A stretch of DNA of 58,976 nt from Spirochaetes bacterium RBG_16_49_21. GTDB lineage: Bacteria; Spirochaetota; UBA4802; UBA5550. The DNA is taken from NCBI GenBank assembly GCA_001829495.1, contig MIBJ01000079.1:4820-63795 (forward strand), read 5' to 3'. Position 1 is the first letter of the stretch, and every line of letters begins with the position of its first letter. Under the pieces are notes generated by a model that saw only the letters and a program-made list of their open reading frames with translations, had not been told where the DNA came from and made no database searches. Made by a program: the position numbers and the translations under genes. Positions 17,748 through 26,524 of this stretch are shown here, one piece after another.

Positions 17748-18826
17748 ACTACCGAAAGATCATTCATGTCGACATGGATGCCTTTTACGCTTCTGTCGAG
17801 CAGCGGAATAATCCCCAGCTGCACGGCAAGCCGGTAATCGTGGGCGGCAATCCGAAGAGCAGGGGGGTGGTGGCCTCCTGCTCCTATGAGGCACGAAGAT
17901 ACGGCATTCATTCCGCAATGGCCTCAAGCACGGCCTACCGGCTCTGCCCCCATGCTGTTTTTGTAAACGGCAATTTTGACGAGTATATTAAAGTTTCCCG
18001 GCAGATACGGGATATATTTTATGAGTATACCGATCTTGTTGAGCCTCTGTCGCTCGACGAGGCTTATCTGGACGTCACGGAAAATAAGGTTACGTGCGCC
18101 TCAGCCACCATGATCGCACGGGAAGCCAAGCAAAGGATATTTGAACGGACGCGGCTCACCGCATCCGCAGGGGTATCATTCAATAAATTCCTGGCTAAGG
18201 TCGCTTCTGATTTTCGGAAACCGAACGGCATCACCGTTGTCACGCCTGAATTGGCCGACCGGTTCATAGACGGGCTGGCTATTGGAAAATTTTACGGCAT
18301 CGGCAAGGTGACTGAAAAGAGAATGCAGGATCTGGGCATCAAAACCGGCGCTGATCTCAAGAAGATTTCCCGGGAAGACCTGACCAGGCTCTTCGGCAAG
18401 GCCGGAGGCTATTACTATGACATCGCCCACGGCCTGGACGACAGGCCGGTTGAGCCGTATTACCTGCGAAAGTCGATCGGGAAGGAGACGACCCTTGAAC
18501 ACGATACCGACGACCGAACATTGATGACGGCGGTGCTGAAATCCCTTTCAGGGAAGGTCTCCGAGTCCCTGGATAAGCACCGGACAAAGGGGAAGACCGT
18601 TACCCTGAAGGTAAAATACGCGGATTTTACCAGCGTCACGCGGAGCATCACCATCAGTGATTCCGTCAGCGATCCTAATAGCATCCTCATGCATGCGGAA
18701 AATCTGCTCGGCAAAACTGAAGCCGGAATTAAGAAAGTGCGGCTCCTCGGCATCTCCGTATCGAACCTTGATATTGAAGAGCCTGAATTTGAGGAACAGC
18801 AGCTCGTTTTTTCGTTTATAGGGTGA
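17744..18826 (+). CDS. dinB: DNA polymerase IV (Y family)
   Basis: 360 residues from ATG 17744; the frame is open further upstream but that part is read by mrfB. Palm motifs are HVDMDAFYASVEQRNNP (metal-binding Asp residues) and VEPLSLDEAYLDV (catalytic DE). ASAGVSFNKFLAKVASD and KFYGIGKVTEKRM are typical of DinB. The C-terminus QQLVFSF resembles a beta-clamp-binding motif. It performs translesion synthesis. Being co-transcribed with mrfAB, it could fill or bypass gaps left by MrfAB processing. The 3' end overlaps the convergent gene by 11 bases. Confidence 0.92.
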   Translation: MNYRKIIHVDMDAFYASVEQRNNPQLHGKPVIVGGNPKSRGVVASCSYEARRYGIHSAMASSTAYRLCPHAVFVNGNFDEYIKVSRQIRDIFYEYTDLVEPLSLDEAYLDVTENKVTCASATMIAREAKQRIFERTRLTASAGVSFNKFLAKVASDFRKPNGITVVTPELADRFIDGLAIGKFYGIGKVTEKRMQDLGIKTGADLKKISREDLTRLFGKAGGYYYDIAHGLDDRPVEPYYLRKSIGKETTLEHDTDDRTLMTAVLKSLSGKVSESLDKHRTKGKTVTLKVKYADFTSVTRSITISDSVSDPNSILMHAENLLGKTEAGIKKVRLLGISVSNLDIEEPEFEEQQLVFSFIG

Positions 18827-19925
18827 CGCCCAGTCCGAACACGGTATAGAAGGAAATACCCAGAGCGACCCTGTTATAGTCGTCAATGGCAAAAAACAGC
18901 CCGAGTTTCACGTAATCGTTGTATAACAGGTCAGGGTAGATGTTAAGCCGCATTTTGTAATTCTCCGTGCCGTTCAGGATAAGGGATGCGAGCAGATTGC
19001 CGTTGCGGTCGTAAAAAATCCCGCCGCTCGGCCTGAATTTCTTTATTGAATCCTTTAACGTATCGTGGTTGGGGTCAAAGCCTTTCACGACAGCGACTCC
19101 GGCGCTTAAGGTTACAAAGTCGGTTTCATTAACCTTGAAGCTGAAGCCTCCCAGGTAGTGGTATCCCATTAAAAAGAAAAAACGGACCATATCCTTATAA
19201 ATGAGGGGCCGCAGCACGTAATTGCAGGATGCGTTGTAAACCCTTGTTTTACGAACGTCGAACATCGGCTGGCCCATCCAGTTTCTGAACTGAAGGGTAT
19301 CATTGAAGAACCTGGCCACGTGATCGTTGAGAAACAGGAGCTTGCCGATCCAGTCGAAAAAGAGGAGATCGGCGATCGGATCATGAGGCGTGAGATTTTT
19401 GTTTGAATTTTCCAGAGCCTCATTGCTGAAGTGCGCTGCATAGGACGTAAGGAGTGAAAAGAGATAGGGTGCGGGAACATTGTTATACTGATACCATTCG
19501 GCTATCATGCGGAAATCGTAGCCGCCGCCGACGACGTGCAGGGTATAGTTCGGGATCGCCCTGATTGAGCCGAATTCATCGGCGAAGAGCTTTTTCAGAC
19601 CGCCGCCCTCCTGGATGGAGCGGGGGAGGTTGACGAGTATGTCGGCGATCCTTCCGTATCTTTTGAAATATCCGGCCTGCTTAAACGCCGTGGGAACCTG
19701 TGCGCTGTCGAAGGCGGAATTAAAATAAAAATTTACCGGAAGCAGGAAATTCGCCGGCGTCCTTTTTTCGGCGGTATAGATTATGTATTGTTTGCGGCCG
19801 CCGTCCTCTTCCTTTTTTTTATTGGCATCATCGATCTCTTGTGCATTCAACGCCGACGCCGTAAGGAAACACGTGAGGCAAACGCAGGAGATAGCCGTCG
19901 TCCGCGATAAGAGAAGATGCCTCAT
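18816..19925 (-). CDS. Outer-membrane-type hypothetical protein
   Basis: 369 residues with a signal peptide (CVCLTCFLTASALNAQ). The C-terminal part alternates polar and aromatic residues (MRLNIYPDLLYNDYVKLGLF, NRVALGISFYTVFGLGVTL) and ends in L after hydrophobic residues, as in beta-barrel proteins. HDPIADLLFFDWIGKLLFLND is an unusual conserved-looking block. No family recognised for certain. It is separated from asnS by 12 bp and could share its transcript. Confidence 0.6.
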   Translation of the reverse strand: MRHLLLSRTTAISCVCLTCFLTASALNAQEIDDANKKKEEDGGRKQYIIYTAEKRTPANFLLPVNFYFNSAFDSAQVPTAFKQAGYFKRYGRIADILVNLPRSIQEGGGLKKLFADEFGSIRAIPNYTLHVVGGGYDFRMIAEWYQYNNVPAPYLFSLLTSYAAHFSNEALENSNKNLTPHDPIADLLFFDWIGKLLFLNDHVARFFNDTLQFRNWMGQPMFDVRKTRVYNASCNYVLRPLIYKDMVRFFFLMGYHYLGGFSFKVNETDFVTLSAGVAVVKGFDPNHDTLKDSIKKFRPSGGIFYDRNGNLLASLILNGTENYKMRLNIYPDLLYNDYVKLGLFFAIDDYNRVALGISFYTVFGLGVTL

Positions 19926-19937
19926 GATCTATCCCGT

Positions 19938-21356
19938 CTAAAATTCAAGAGACTTTACCGTGCGCGGGAACGGTATGACGTCCCTGATATTCTGCATACC
20001 GGTGACGAACTGCATCGTCCGCTCGAATCCAAGCCCGAAACCGGAATGAGGCACGGTTCCGAAACGGCGAAGCTCCAGATACCACCAGTAGTCATCCGGG
20101 TTGAGTCCGTATCCGGAGATCCTTTGCTTGAGTTTTTCATAATCCGATTCACGCTCGCTTCCGCCGACGATCTCGCCCAGCCGCGGCACCAGGATATCCA
20201 TCGCCCGAACGGTTTTATCGTCCTCGTTCATCTTCATGTAGAAGGCCTTGATCTCTTTCGGGTAGTCGGTTATGATCACCGGCCGGGCGTATATTTTTTC
20301 CGTCAGAAATTTTTCATGCTCACTCTGCAGATCGACTCCCCAGGACAGCGGGAATTCGAAGCTCGCTTTTGATTTAAGAAGCTGCTCAACAGCCTCCGTA
20401 TATGATATGCGCTGGAAACTGCTTTGGATGATGGCGTTCAGGTTTTCAATCAGGCCGGGGCTGATCTTTTCATTGAAGAAATCCATGTCGTTCGGGCAGT
20501 TTTCGAGAATATACCGGAATATGTATCTGAGAAACTCCTCGGCAACGTCCATGTTTCCGTGAATGTCGCAGAAAGCCATCTCCGGCTCGATCATCCAGAA
20601 TTCGGCAAGGTGGCGCGAGGTGTTTGAATTCTCCGCCCTGAACGTGGGCCCGAAGGTATAGATCTTCTTCAGCGCGCACGCATACGCTTCTCCCTCAAGC
20701 TGGCCGCTTACGGTGAGCAGCGCCCTTTTGCCGAAAAAGTCCTGAGAAAAATCAACCCGGCCGTTCTGCAGGGGCACCTGATCGAGGGGGAGGGTGGTCA
20801 CCTGGAACATCTCGCCGGCGCCCTCGCAATCGCTGCCGGTTATGATCGGCGTGTGCACATAGATAAAGCCCCGCTCCTGGAAATAGCGATGGATTGCGAA
20901 GCTGAGCGCGCTCCGCACGCGCGCCACTGCCCCGAAGGAATTGGTCCGTGGCCTGAGGTGCGCGATTTCACGGAGAAACTCAAGGGTGTGCCGTTTTTTC
21001 TGTAACGCATAATCGGCCGGCGCGGCTCCCCTCATATCGATTTTCCGGGCCTTCAGCTCCACAACCTGGCCCGTGCCCGGAGAATCCGTGAGTATCCCTT
21101 CAACAGTGATACTGGCGCCCGTGTTCAGATCCCTGACCATTGAACCGTAATCGGATAAATTCTCTTCAATGACGATTTGTAGATTGCGAATAGAGGAGCC
21201 GTCGTTCACCTCGAGGAAGGTGACGCCCTTGGATTCCCGCTTGGTCCGTATCCATCCTTCAACAATGATCTCGGTGCCGTCACCCGGCATAGTGAGAATA
21301 TCTCTTATGTCCGGCTTCAACATCTCCGCTAACCTATCCCGGATATCCTTTTTCAA
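19938..21356 (-). CDS. asnS: Asparaginyl-tRNA synthetase
   Basis: 472 residues, full length. N-terminal OB-fold anticodon-binding domain ([20 protein letters not shown]), then the class IIb catalytic core: TYGP-type region [20 protein letters not shown] (motif 2), and [20 protein letters not shown] with DVIPFPR at the end (motif 3). The GGSERESDY region fits AsnRS. It charges tRNA-Asn with asparagine and is essential where present. Confidence 0.95.
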   Translation of the reverse strand: MKKDIRDRLAEMLKPDIRDILTMPGDGTEIIVEGWIRTKRESKGVTFLEVNDGSSIRNLQIVIEENLSDYGSMVRDLNTGASITVEGILTDSPGTGQVVELKARKIDMRGAAPADYALQKKRHTLEFLREIAHLRPRTNSFGAVARVRSALSFAIHRYFQERGFIYVHTPIITGSDCEGAGEMFQVTTLPLDQVPLQNGRVDFSQDFFGKRALLTVSGQLEGEAYACALKKIYTFGPTFRAENSNTSRHLAEFWMIEPEMAFCDIHGNMDVAEEFLRYIFRYILENCPNDMDFFNEKISPGLIENLNAIIQSSFQRISYTEAVEQLLKSKASFEFPLSWGVDLQSEHEKFLTEKIYARPVIITDYPKEIKAFYMKMNEDDKTVRAMDILVPRLGEIVGGSERESDYEKLKQRISGYGLNPDDYWWYLELRRFGTVPHSGFGLGFERTMQFVTGMQNIRDVIPFPRTVKSLEF

Positions 21357-21465
21357 GTCTCTTCATCCAAGCGAAGAAACTTACCGCAAATTGAAATCAT
21401 ACGGCAGCAATGTCAAATATAATTTTTCAGGGTAACTACCACCTATTACTCTTGAAAAGAGTAAC

Positions 21466-21623
21466 GGTAACCGCCGATTCACGCCGATAAACGCAGATTT
21501 AAAAATTGTTTACAATCCGCTTTGCTTCTACCTCAGGCTTTCTAAAATTAATAAGTAAACAAATAATACAATCAGTAATTTTCCGATTCTAATCTGCGTT
21601 CATCTGCGTCCATCGGTGGTTCC
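21466..21623. repeat. Palindromic repeat, CGCCGATTCACGCCGATAAA family
   Basis: Left arm ggtaaccgccgattcacgcc begins at 21466; the right arm (aatctgcgttcatctgcgtc then catcggtggttcc) ends at 21623. A near copy is at 31343-31433, in the same relative position to flanking attattatac. No coding content; it occupies most of the gap 21357-21777. Confidence 0.8.
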
Positions 21624-21777
21624 ATTATTATACTTGAATATTTACTTTTCAAGATCGATACATCCATAAATTTACAAACACGTAACATGAATGAAGAAAT
21701 TATGATTTGATGTAAAGAAGATGTTATTTATATTTTACTTGGGTCGGGAAAGTAATCTCTTGGAAAGGAGATTGCAA

Positions 21778-22053
21778 ATGCATACAAAAAGGCTGTTTAT
21801 CGAGAATCTTGATTCTTCAACAACGGAGAATGAGATCGAAACTCTGTTTTCCCTGTATGGAGACGTCGATAAGGTAAAGATAAAGCGTGAAAGAGGCCGG
21901 GGATTCGTTGAGATGACCTCGGCTTCGGAAGCCAGGCGCGCCTGTGCGCATCTTGACGGATCTGTCCTGTGGGGCAGGTCAATGAAGATCCATAATATGA
22001 ACGATACCCTGCGCCACCGCTTCATATACCTGTTCAGCAAATTTTTCGGATGA
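21778..22053 (+). CDS. RRM-domain RNA-binding protein
   Basis: 91 residues from ATG 21778, preceded by GGAAAGGAG. A single RNA-recognition motif: RNP2 RLFIENL, RNP1 GRGFVEM, and the intervening STTENEIETLFSLYGDVDKV. Bacterial single-RRM proteins of this size bind RNA and are often cold- or stress-induced. The C-terminal LRHRFIYLFSKFFG is hydrophobic and basic. It is a monocistronic gene followed by a hairpin repeat. Confidence 0.85.
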   Translation: MHTKRLFIENLDSSTTENEIETLFSLYGDVDKVKIKRERGRGFVEMTSASEARRACAHLDGSVLWGRSMKIHNMNDTLRHRFIYLFSKFFG

Positions 22054-22062
22054 TATGCATTG

Positions 22063-22084
22063 GGGGCGATTCATGAATCGCCCC
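22063..22084. repeat. 22-bp perfect palindrome, possible terminator
   Basis: An 11-bp arm, ggggcgattca, is followed at once by its inverse. A T-rich run (atttttttt) begins about 8 bases later. It may end the RRM transcript. It shares its sequence with the repeat at 22322-22370. Confidence 0.6.
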
Positions 22085-22159
22085 TACATGAATTTTTTTT
22101 GAATATTCCTCATTAATCGGTTAACTTTAGAGTACAATAATGTTCGTATGGAGGCAATT

Positions 22160-22321
22160 ATGGCTATTCAAACAATAACCGCTGATGTGTTGCCTAAAGG
22201 TTCCCTGGATAGTTTCAATAAAAATACCGCTACTCAACTGACCACTATTACCCAGAATAAAAGTCCAGTGGAAAAAATTACTATTGAGAATAAGGGGCTG
22301 AAAATAGACACAAAGGCTTAA
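22160..22321 (+). CDS. Small hypothetical protein, 53 residues
   Basis: Starts at ATG 22160 behind GGAGG (22150-22154), giving MAIQTITADVLPKGSLDSFN at the N-terminus. Polar, Thr/Lys-rich, no membrane segment, no recognised domain. An in-frame ATG at 22148 would add four residues but lacks the RBS spacing. The clean RBS and isolated position between two repeats favour a real gene. Confidence 0.45.
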   Translation: MAIQTITADVLPKGSLDSFNKNTATQLTTITQNKSPVEKITIENKGLKIDTKA

Positions 22322-22370
22322 GTAGGGGCGATTCATGTAAGGGCGATTTATCAATCGCCCTTACCCCTAC
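22322..22370. repeat. Nested palindrome related to 22063-22084
   Basis: The outer arms gtagggg / cccctac enclose an inner 12-bp perfect inverted repeat (gtaagggcgatt / aatcgcccttac). It is a second copy of the gggcgattca family within 300 bp. Confidence 0.7.
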
Positions 22371-22386
22371 AGAATCAGGAATCACG

Positions 22387-22848
22387 TTGGCCTCATTGGA
22401 TAAAAAAATCATCTGTTTTTTTGGCTTCGTAACGCTTTTTAACGTGCTCGCATGTACCTCTTTGCAGCAACGCCTTTCACTGAAGAACTGCAAATTCGCG
22501 CTTACCCAGGTGGATATCCGGGGATTCACGTTCTCCGATATGACTCTGGGCCTCCTTATCACGGTTACCAATCCCAATGCCCTGGACGTTAAGATTGACA
22601 AGATGAATCTTGATCTTTATATTGAGGACCAGAAGACCGTCAAGGTAACATTCGATCCGGTTACGATTCAATCACATAAAACCAAAACCGTCACCGCCGC
22701 TCTGGTGATTCCCTATTATATGATAGGCATGCCGGTGATTCAGGGGATAAAAAACAAGGCGGAAATTAATTACAAGCTCGCCGGTACGGTTACCCTGGAC
22801 ACATTTCTCGGCGCAATATCGTTCCCCGTTACTATATTGAAAAATTAA
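22387..22848 (+). CDS. LEA14-like (WHy domain) lipoprotein
   Basis: 153 residues from a TTG start (AGGA 7 bases before). The N-terminus has a signal with a lipobox-like LFNVLACTSL, so lipid attachment at Cys23 is likely. The rest fits the water-stress/hypersensitive-response domain: FTFSDMTLGLLITVTNPNAL (the NPN signature) and VIPYYMIGMP. Members in bacteria are envelope proteins of unclear role, associated with desiccation tolerance in plants. Confidence 0.75.
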   Translation: MASLDKKIICFFGFVTLFNVLACTSLQQRLSLKNCKFALTQVDIRGFTFSDMTLGLLITVTNPNALDVKIDKMNLDLYIEDQKTVKVTFDPVTIQSHKTKTVTAALVIPYYMIGMPVIQGIKNKAEINYKLAGTVTLDTFLGAISFPVTILKN

Positions 22849-22989
22849 TCGCCGGCATGAAGATTTCTGCTGAAAAGCCTTAAAATTTTACTTGTTTTTT
22901 TTATCAAACCATCCACTGTTATTCAGGCGATTTTACAATTTCCCGGAGTCCTTTAATATCGTAAATTATTTCATGGCAGGAGCGCCTCT

Positions 22990-23532
22990 ATGAGCTCATA
23001 TATAGTTCTGACTGCGGTGGGGCCCGACCGGCCGGGCCTTGTGGATGAGATCAGCGCATTTCTTGCCGCCAGGAATGTCAATATCGAAGACAGCTGCATG
23101 GCAGTCCTGGGCGGTGAGTTCGCCGTCATCCTTTTGGGCTCCGGCGAAGCTGGCGCATTGGAGAAGCTGGCGGATAATCTTGTAGTTTTGAAGAAAAATA
23201 CCAGCCTGAGCATCCAGATGAAGCAGACCATCGCCCCGAACGCGCGCCAAGTGCCTCCGTCCCTGCCGCACCGGCTGTCCGCCACCAGCATGGACCATCC
23301 CGGCATCGTCCACGAGATAAGCCGCATCCTTCATAAGCGGAACATCAATATCGAGTCCCTGGGAACGCATGTGGCCCATGCCCCGGTAAGCGGCACTCCC
23401 CTGTTCACCATGAAGTGCATTATAAATATCCCCGTGGGTGAAAAGCTCTCTTCCCTAAGGAGGGAGTTGGAGGAGCTCGGCGATTGCATGGATATCGATA
23501 TAGAGATCGAAACAGCAGATGCATGCCGGTAA
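22990..23532 (+). CDS. GcvR-like two-ACT-domain regulator
   Basis: 180 residues with two ACT domains: SYIVLTAVGPDRPGLVDEIS (1-23) and HRLSATSMDHPGIVHEIS followed by NINIESLGTHV (about 95-125). In Escherichia coli GcvR is a glycine-responsive antagonist of the gcv activator GcvA; no GcvA-like gene is seen here. It lies directly before gcvT and probably senses glycine or a related amino acid for this operon. Confidence 0.82.
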   Translation: MSSYIVLTAVGPDRPGLVDEISAFLAARNVNIEDSCMAVLGGEFAVILLGSGEAGALEKLADNLVVLKKNTSLSIQMKQTIAPNARQVPPSLPHRLSATSMDHPGIVHEISRILHKRNINIESLGTHVAHAPVSGTPLFTMKCIINIPVGEKLSSLRRELEELGDCMDIDIEIETADACR

Positions 23533-23544
23533 TTATATTTTGCT

Positions 23545-24651
23545 ATGCCGATGAAGATGAAAAATACGCCGCTCCATGACGAACACGTCAGCCTGAAGGC
23601 GGTGATGGCGCCCTTTGCGGGATGGGATATGCCGATCCACTACGGCAGCATCCTGGAGGAGGCGCGCCACACCAGATCGTCGGTGTCGATATTCGACGTC
23701 TCTCACATGGGTGAATTCATAGTAAGAGAAAAACCAGAAGCCCCGTCGCTGGATCATATTGTGACTGCGCCGGTAACCAGGATGAAAAACAAGCGCTGCC
23801 GGTACGGCTTTCTATTAAATCAGAATGGGACGATCATGGACGATCTGATCGCGTATCGGAAGGCGGACGATGAGTGGATGCTGGTGGTCAACGCCGCGAC
23901 CCGGGAAAGGGATTTCAGCTTTATAAAGAGCCAACTCTCGTCGTCGGCGTCGATTGAAAACATATCTGGCGGAATCGTAAAGATCGACGTGCAAGGACCC
24001 GGATCGCCGGAGGTCATGAGGGCGCTTGCCGGTGACCGGATAAGGGATTTGGCTTACTATGGATTTGATTTTTTCGATCTGCTTTCAGGGAAGTTCATCA
24101 TAAGCAGAACCGGTTACACCGGAGAGCCTGGGTATGAAATCTATATTGATGCGGGAATAGGAGTTGAGCTGTGGCGCTCGCTGATGAATAATCCGGCGGT
24201 GAGGCCTGCCGGACTGGGAGCGCGGGACATACTGCGGCTTGAGATGGGCTATCCCTTGTACGGGAGCGAGCTTACCGAAAATACCACGCCGATCGAGAGC
24301 GGCATGGAGCGGTTTCTTGACATGGACAAGGATTTTACCGGCAGGGATTCTCTGCTCGTGCAGCAGAAGCGCGGGGCAGCACGGCGGCTTATCGGCTTTG
24401 TCTCTGACGGGAGGAGGGCGCCCCGGCATGAGAACAGGATCCTGGCGGACAAGCGGGAGGCAGGATACGTCACCAGCGGGGTTTTCTCTCCTCATCTGAA
24501 CAGGGGGATCGGCATGGGGTATATAGATGCCGACCGGAGTGAAGAGGGAAGGGAGATTCGGATAGATACCGGCAGGGGAGAGATCACGGCGCAGATCGTG
24601 CGTGTGCCTTTTTTAAAGAAAGGGCCGATTAAGATGTCGGAGGTTGTTTAA
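23545..24651 (+). CDS. gcvT: Aminomethyltransferase (glycine cleavage T protein)
   Basis: 368 residues. The fold starts KNTPLHDEHVSLKAVMAPFAGWDM, with SVSIFDVSHMGEF, FIISRTGYTGEPGYEIY and LRLEMGYPLYGSEL as the tetrahydrofolate-binding signature blocks. It transfers the aminomethyl carbon from lipoyl-GcvH to tetrahydrofolate and releases ammonia. Start is one of three close ATGs (23545, 23551, 23557). It is followed by a 105-bp repeat that interrupts the gcv gene order. Confidence 0.92.
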   Translation: MPMKMKNTPLHDEHVSLKAVMAPFAGWDMPIHYGSILEEARHTRSSVSIFDVSHMGEFIVREKPEAPSLDHIVTAPVTRMKNKRCRYGFLLNQNGTIMDDLIAYRKADDEWMLVVNAATRERDFSFIKSQLSSSASIENISGGIVKIDVQGPGSPEVMRALAGDRIRDLAYYGFDFFDLLSGKFIISRTGYTGEPGYEIYIDAGIGVELWRSLMNNPAVRPAGLGARDILRLEMGYPLYGSELTENTTPIESGMERFLDMDKDFTGRDSLLVQQKRGAARRLIGFVSDGRRAPRHENRILADKREAGYVTSGVFSPHLNRGIGMGYIDADRSEEGREIRIDTGRGEITAQIVRVPFLKKGPIKMSEVV

Positions 24652-24663
24652 TAAGCGATCCTC

Positions 24664-24768
24664 GACCTCACCCCCCGGCCCCCTCTCCTCAAGGAGAGGG
24701 GGAGTGGAGCTTTTTTTTACGAAGCCCTCTCCGAGTCGGAGAGGGCGCGCCGGAGGCGGGGTGAGGTC
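24664..24768. repeat. Palindromic repeat inside the gcv operon
   Basis: Outer arms gacctcaccc and gggtgaggtc are the same as in the element at 3061-3203. Two inner hairpins occur (ccccctctcctcaaggagag and ccctctccgagtcggagagg). It lies between gcvT and gcvH and could modulate relative expression. Confidence 0.75.
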
Positions 24769-24794
24769 AATATTATTTTATACGGAGGAGGAAT

Positions 24795-25187
24795 ATGGAT
24801 ATTTCGGTTCAGGAAGGATATTACTATACCAATGAGCATGAATGGGCCAAAATAGAAGGCGGCACCGCCAGGATCGGGATTACCGATTACGCCCAGCAGA
24901 AACTCGGGGATATCACCTACGTGGAGCCTCCTGAAATAGGCAAGGAGGTGGAGCAGTTTGAATTCCTGACCGGCATCGAATCGGTGAAGGCCGCCAGCGA
25001 CATCTATGCCCCGCTTTCCGGCAGGATAACCGCATTCAACGATGCGCTCGAGCAGTCGCCGGAGCTTATCAATAAGTCTCCATACGAGGACGGCTGGATC
25101 GTCGAGATAGAACTTTCGGATCCCAAAGAGGTAAAGAACCTCATGAGCGTAAAGGCTTATAAAGAATACGCCGGAGGATTGGAATAG
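24795..25187 (+). CDS. gcvH: Glycine cleavage system H protein
   Basis: 130 residues. YYYTNEHEWAKIEGGTARIGI begins the lipoyl domain; the lipoylated Lys is in TGIESVKAASDIYAPLSG. GGAGGA precedes the start. It carries the aminomethyl group between the P, T and L proteins. Lipoylation could be provided by the LipM/LipA pair encoded at the end of the operon. No L-protein gene is present here. Confidence 0.95.
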   Translation: MDISVQEGYYYTNEHEWAKIEGGTARIGITDYAQQKLGDITYVEPPEIGKEVEQFEFLTGIESVKAASDIYAPLSGRITAFNDALEQSPELINKSPYEDGWIVEIELSDPKEVKNLMSVKAYKEYAGGLE

Positions 25188-25189
25188 CC

Positions 25190-26524
25190 ATGGCCCGGTT
25201 TACTCCGCATACCGACAATGAGGTGAGCCGGATGCTCGAGGCGATCGGTGTGGATTCCGTTGCCTCCCTGTTTACCGACATTCCGGAAGACCTGCGGCCG
25301 AGATCATTCGATATTCCACCCGGAAGAACAGAGCAGGAGGCGCTCAGGATATTTACCGGCCTGGCGCGCAAAAACAGGACCGACTTCGTCTCGTTTCTCG
25401 GCGGAGGGTATTACGATCACTATATCCCGGCGGCGGTTGACGCGGTTTCCTCCCGCTCTGAATTCTACACTGCGTATACGCCGTATCAGCCTGAAGCCTC
25501 CCAGGGCACGCTGCGCGCCATCTTTGAATATCAGACCATGATAGCCGGCATCACGGGGCTCGATTTCGCCAACGCCTCTCTGTACGACGGAGGCACTGCC
25601 CTGTACGAAGCCATAGCCATGGCCGTGCGGTCCACCAACAGGGGCAGGATCGTAATCGATAAGGGCGTAAATCCATTGTACCGGCGCATTGTTAAAACCT
25701 ACGTCATGAACCTGGAGGTGGAGATAATCGAGGCGGATTTAAACGATATATCCACTGATAAGGACAGAATAACCTCTTTGCTGGATGAGAACAGCGCGGC
25801 AGTGGTTGTGCAAAACCCGAATTTTTTCGGCATTGTCGAGGATTTCGAGGACCTGTTCGCCCACGCTGCCTCACGGGGGGTCGTATCCATCTTGGCATTT
25901 TATCCCTTATCGCTGGGGATTTTGAAGACCCCGGGCGAGATGAAGGCCGATATAGCAGTGGCCGAAGGCCAGTCGCTCGGTCTGCCTCTTTCTTTCGGGG
26001 GGCCTTATCTCGGGATCATGTCTGTGGAAAAGAGATTCGTGCGCAAGATGCCCGGCAGGATCGCGGGCGAGACGATCGACCGCAGCGGCAGAAAGGCCTA
26101 TGTCCTCACCCTGCAGGCGCGGGAGCAGCATATCCGCAGGGAAAAGGCTATGTCCAATATCTGCACCAATGAGTCGCTCTGCGCTCTGCGTGCGGCCGTG
26201 TATTTATCCCTTCTCGGCAAAGAAGGGTTCAAAAAGACCGCGCTCATCAACCTTGAGCGCGCCGAATATCTGAAAGATTGCCTGCGGCATATCAAGGGGC
26301 TGGAGATAAAAAGCGGCCGGACCTTCAACGAGTTCACCATCGTCCTTCCGGTGCCTGCTTTTGATTTCGTGAAAAAGATGCTTTCCCGGGGCTTTGCCGC
26401 CGGCCTGCCGGCATCGCTTTATTTTAAGGACAAAGCGGATCATTGTATCGTGTCCGCAACTGAAAAGCGCACGGAATCGGAGATCGATGATTTTTCCAAC
26501 GCCATACGCACGGTGCTGTCATGA
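25190..26524 (+). CDS. gcvPA: Glycine dehydrogenase (decarboxylating) subunit 1
   Basis: 444 residues, the size of the alpha subunit of the split P protein. MARFTPHTDNEVSRMLEAIG at the N-terminus, YTPYQPEASQGTLRAIFEYQ and AEGQSLGLPLSFGGPYLGIM are typical. It forms a PLP-dependent heterotetramer with GcvPB; PLP is bound by the partner subunit. It overlaps gcvPB by 4 bases (ATGA). Confidence 0.93.
   Translation: MARFTPHTDNEVSRMLEAIGVDSVASLFTDIPEDLRPRSFDIPPGRTEQEALRIFTGLARKNRTDFVSFLGGGYYDHYIPAAVDAVSSRSEFYTAYTPYQPEASQGTLRAIFEYQTMIAGITGLDFANASLYDGGTALYEAIAMAVRSTNRGRIVIDKGVNPLYRRIVKTYVMNLEVEIIEADLNDISTDKDRITSLLDENSAAVVVQNPNFFGIVEDFEDLFAHAASRGVVSILAFYPLSLGILKTPGEMKADIAVAEGQSLGLPLSFGGPYLGIMSVEKRFVRKMPGRIAGETIDRSGRKAYVLTLQAREQHIRREKAMSNICTNESLCALRAAVYLSLLGKEGFKKTALINLERAEYLKDCLRHIKGLEIKSGRTFNEFTIVLPVPAFDFVKKMLSRGFAAGLPASLYFKDKADHCIVSATEKRTESEIDDFSNAIRTVLS

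Noticed and set aside
22849..22989. Possible glycine riboswitch before the gcv genes
   Set aside because: The conserved glycine-aptamer core could not be found by eye; an ACT-domain regulator is present instead.
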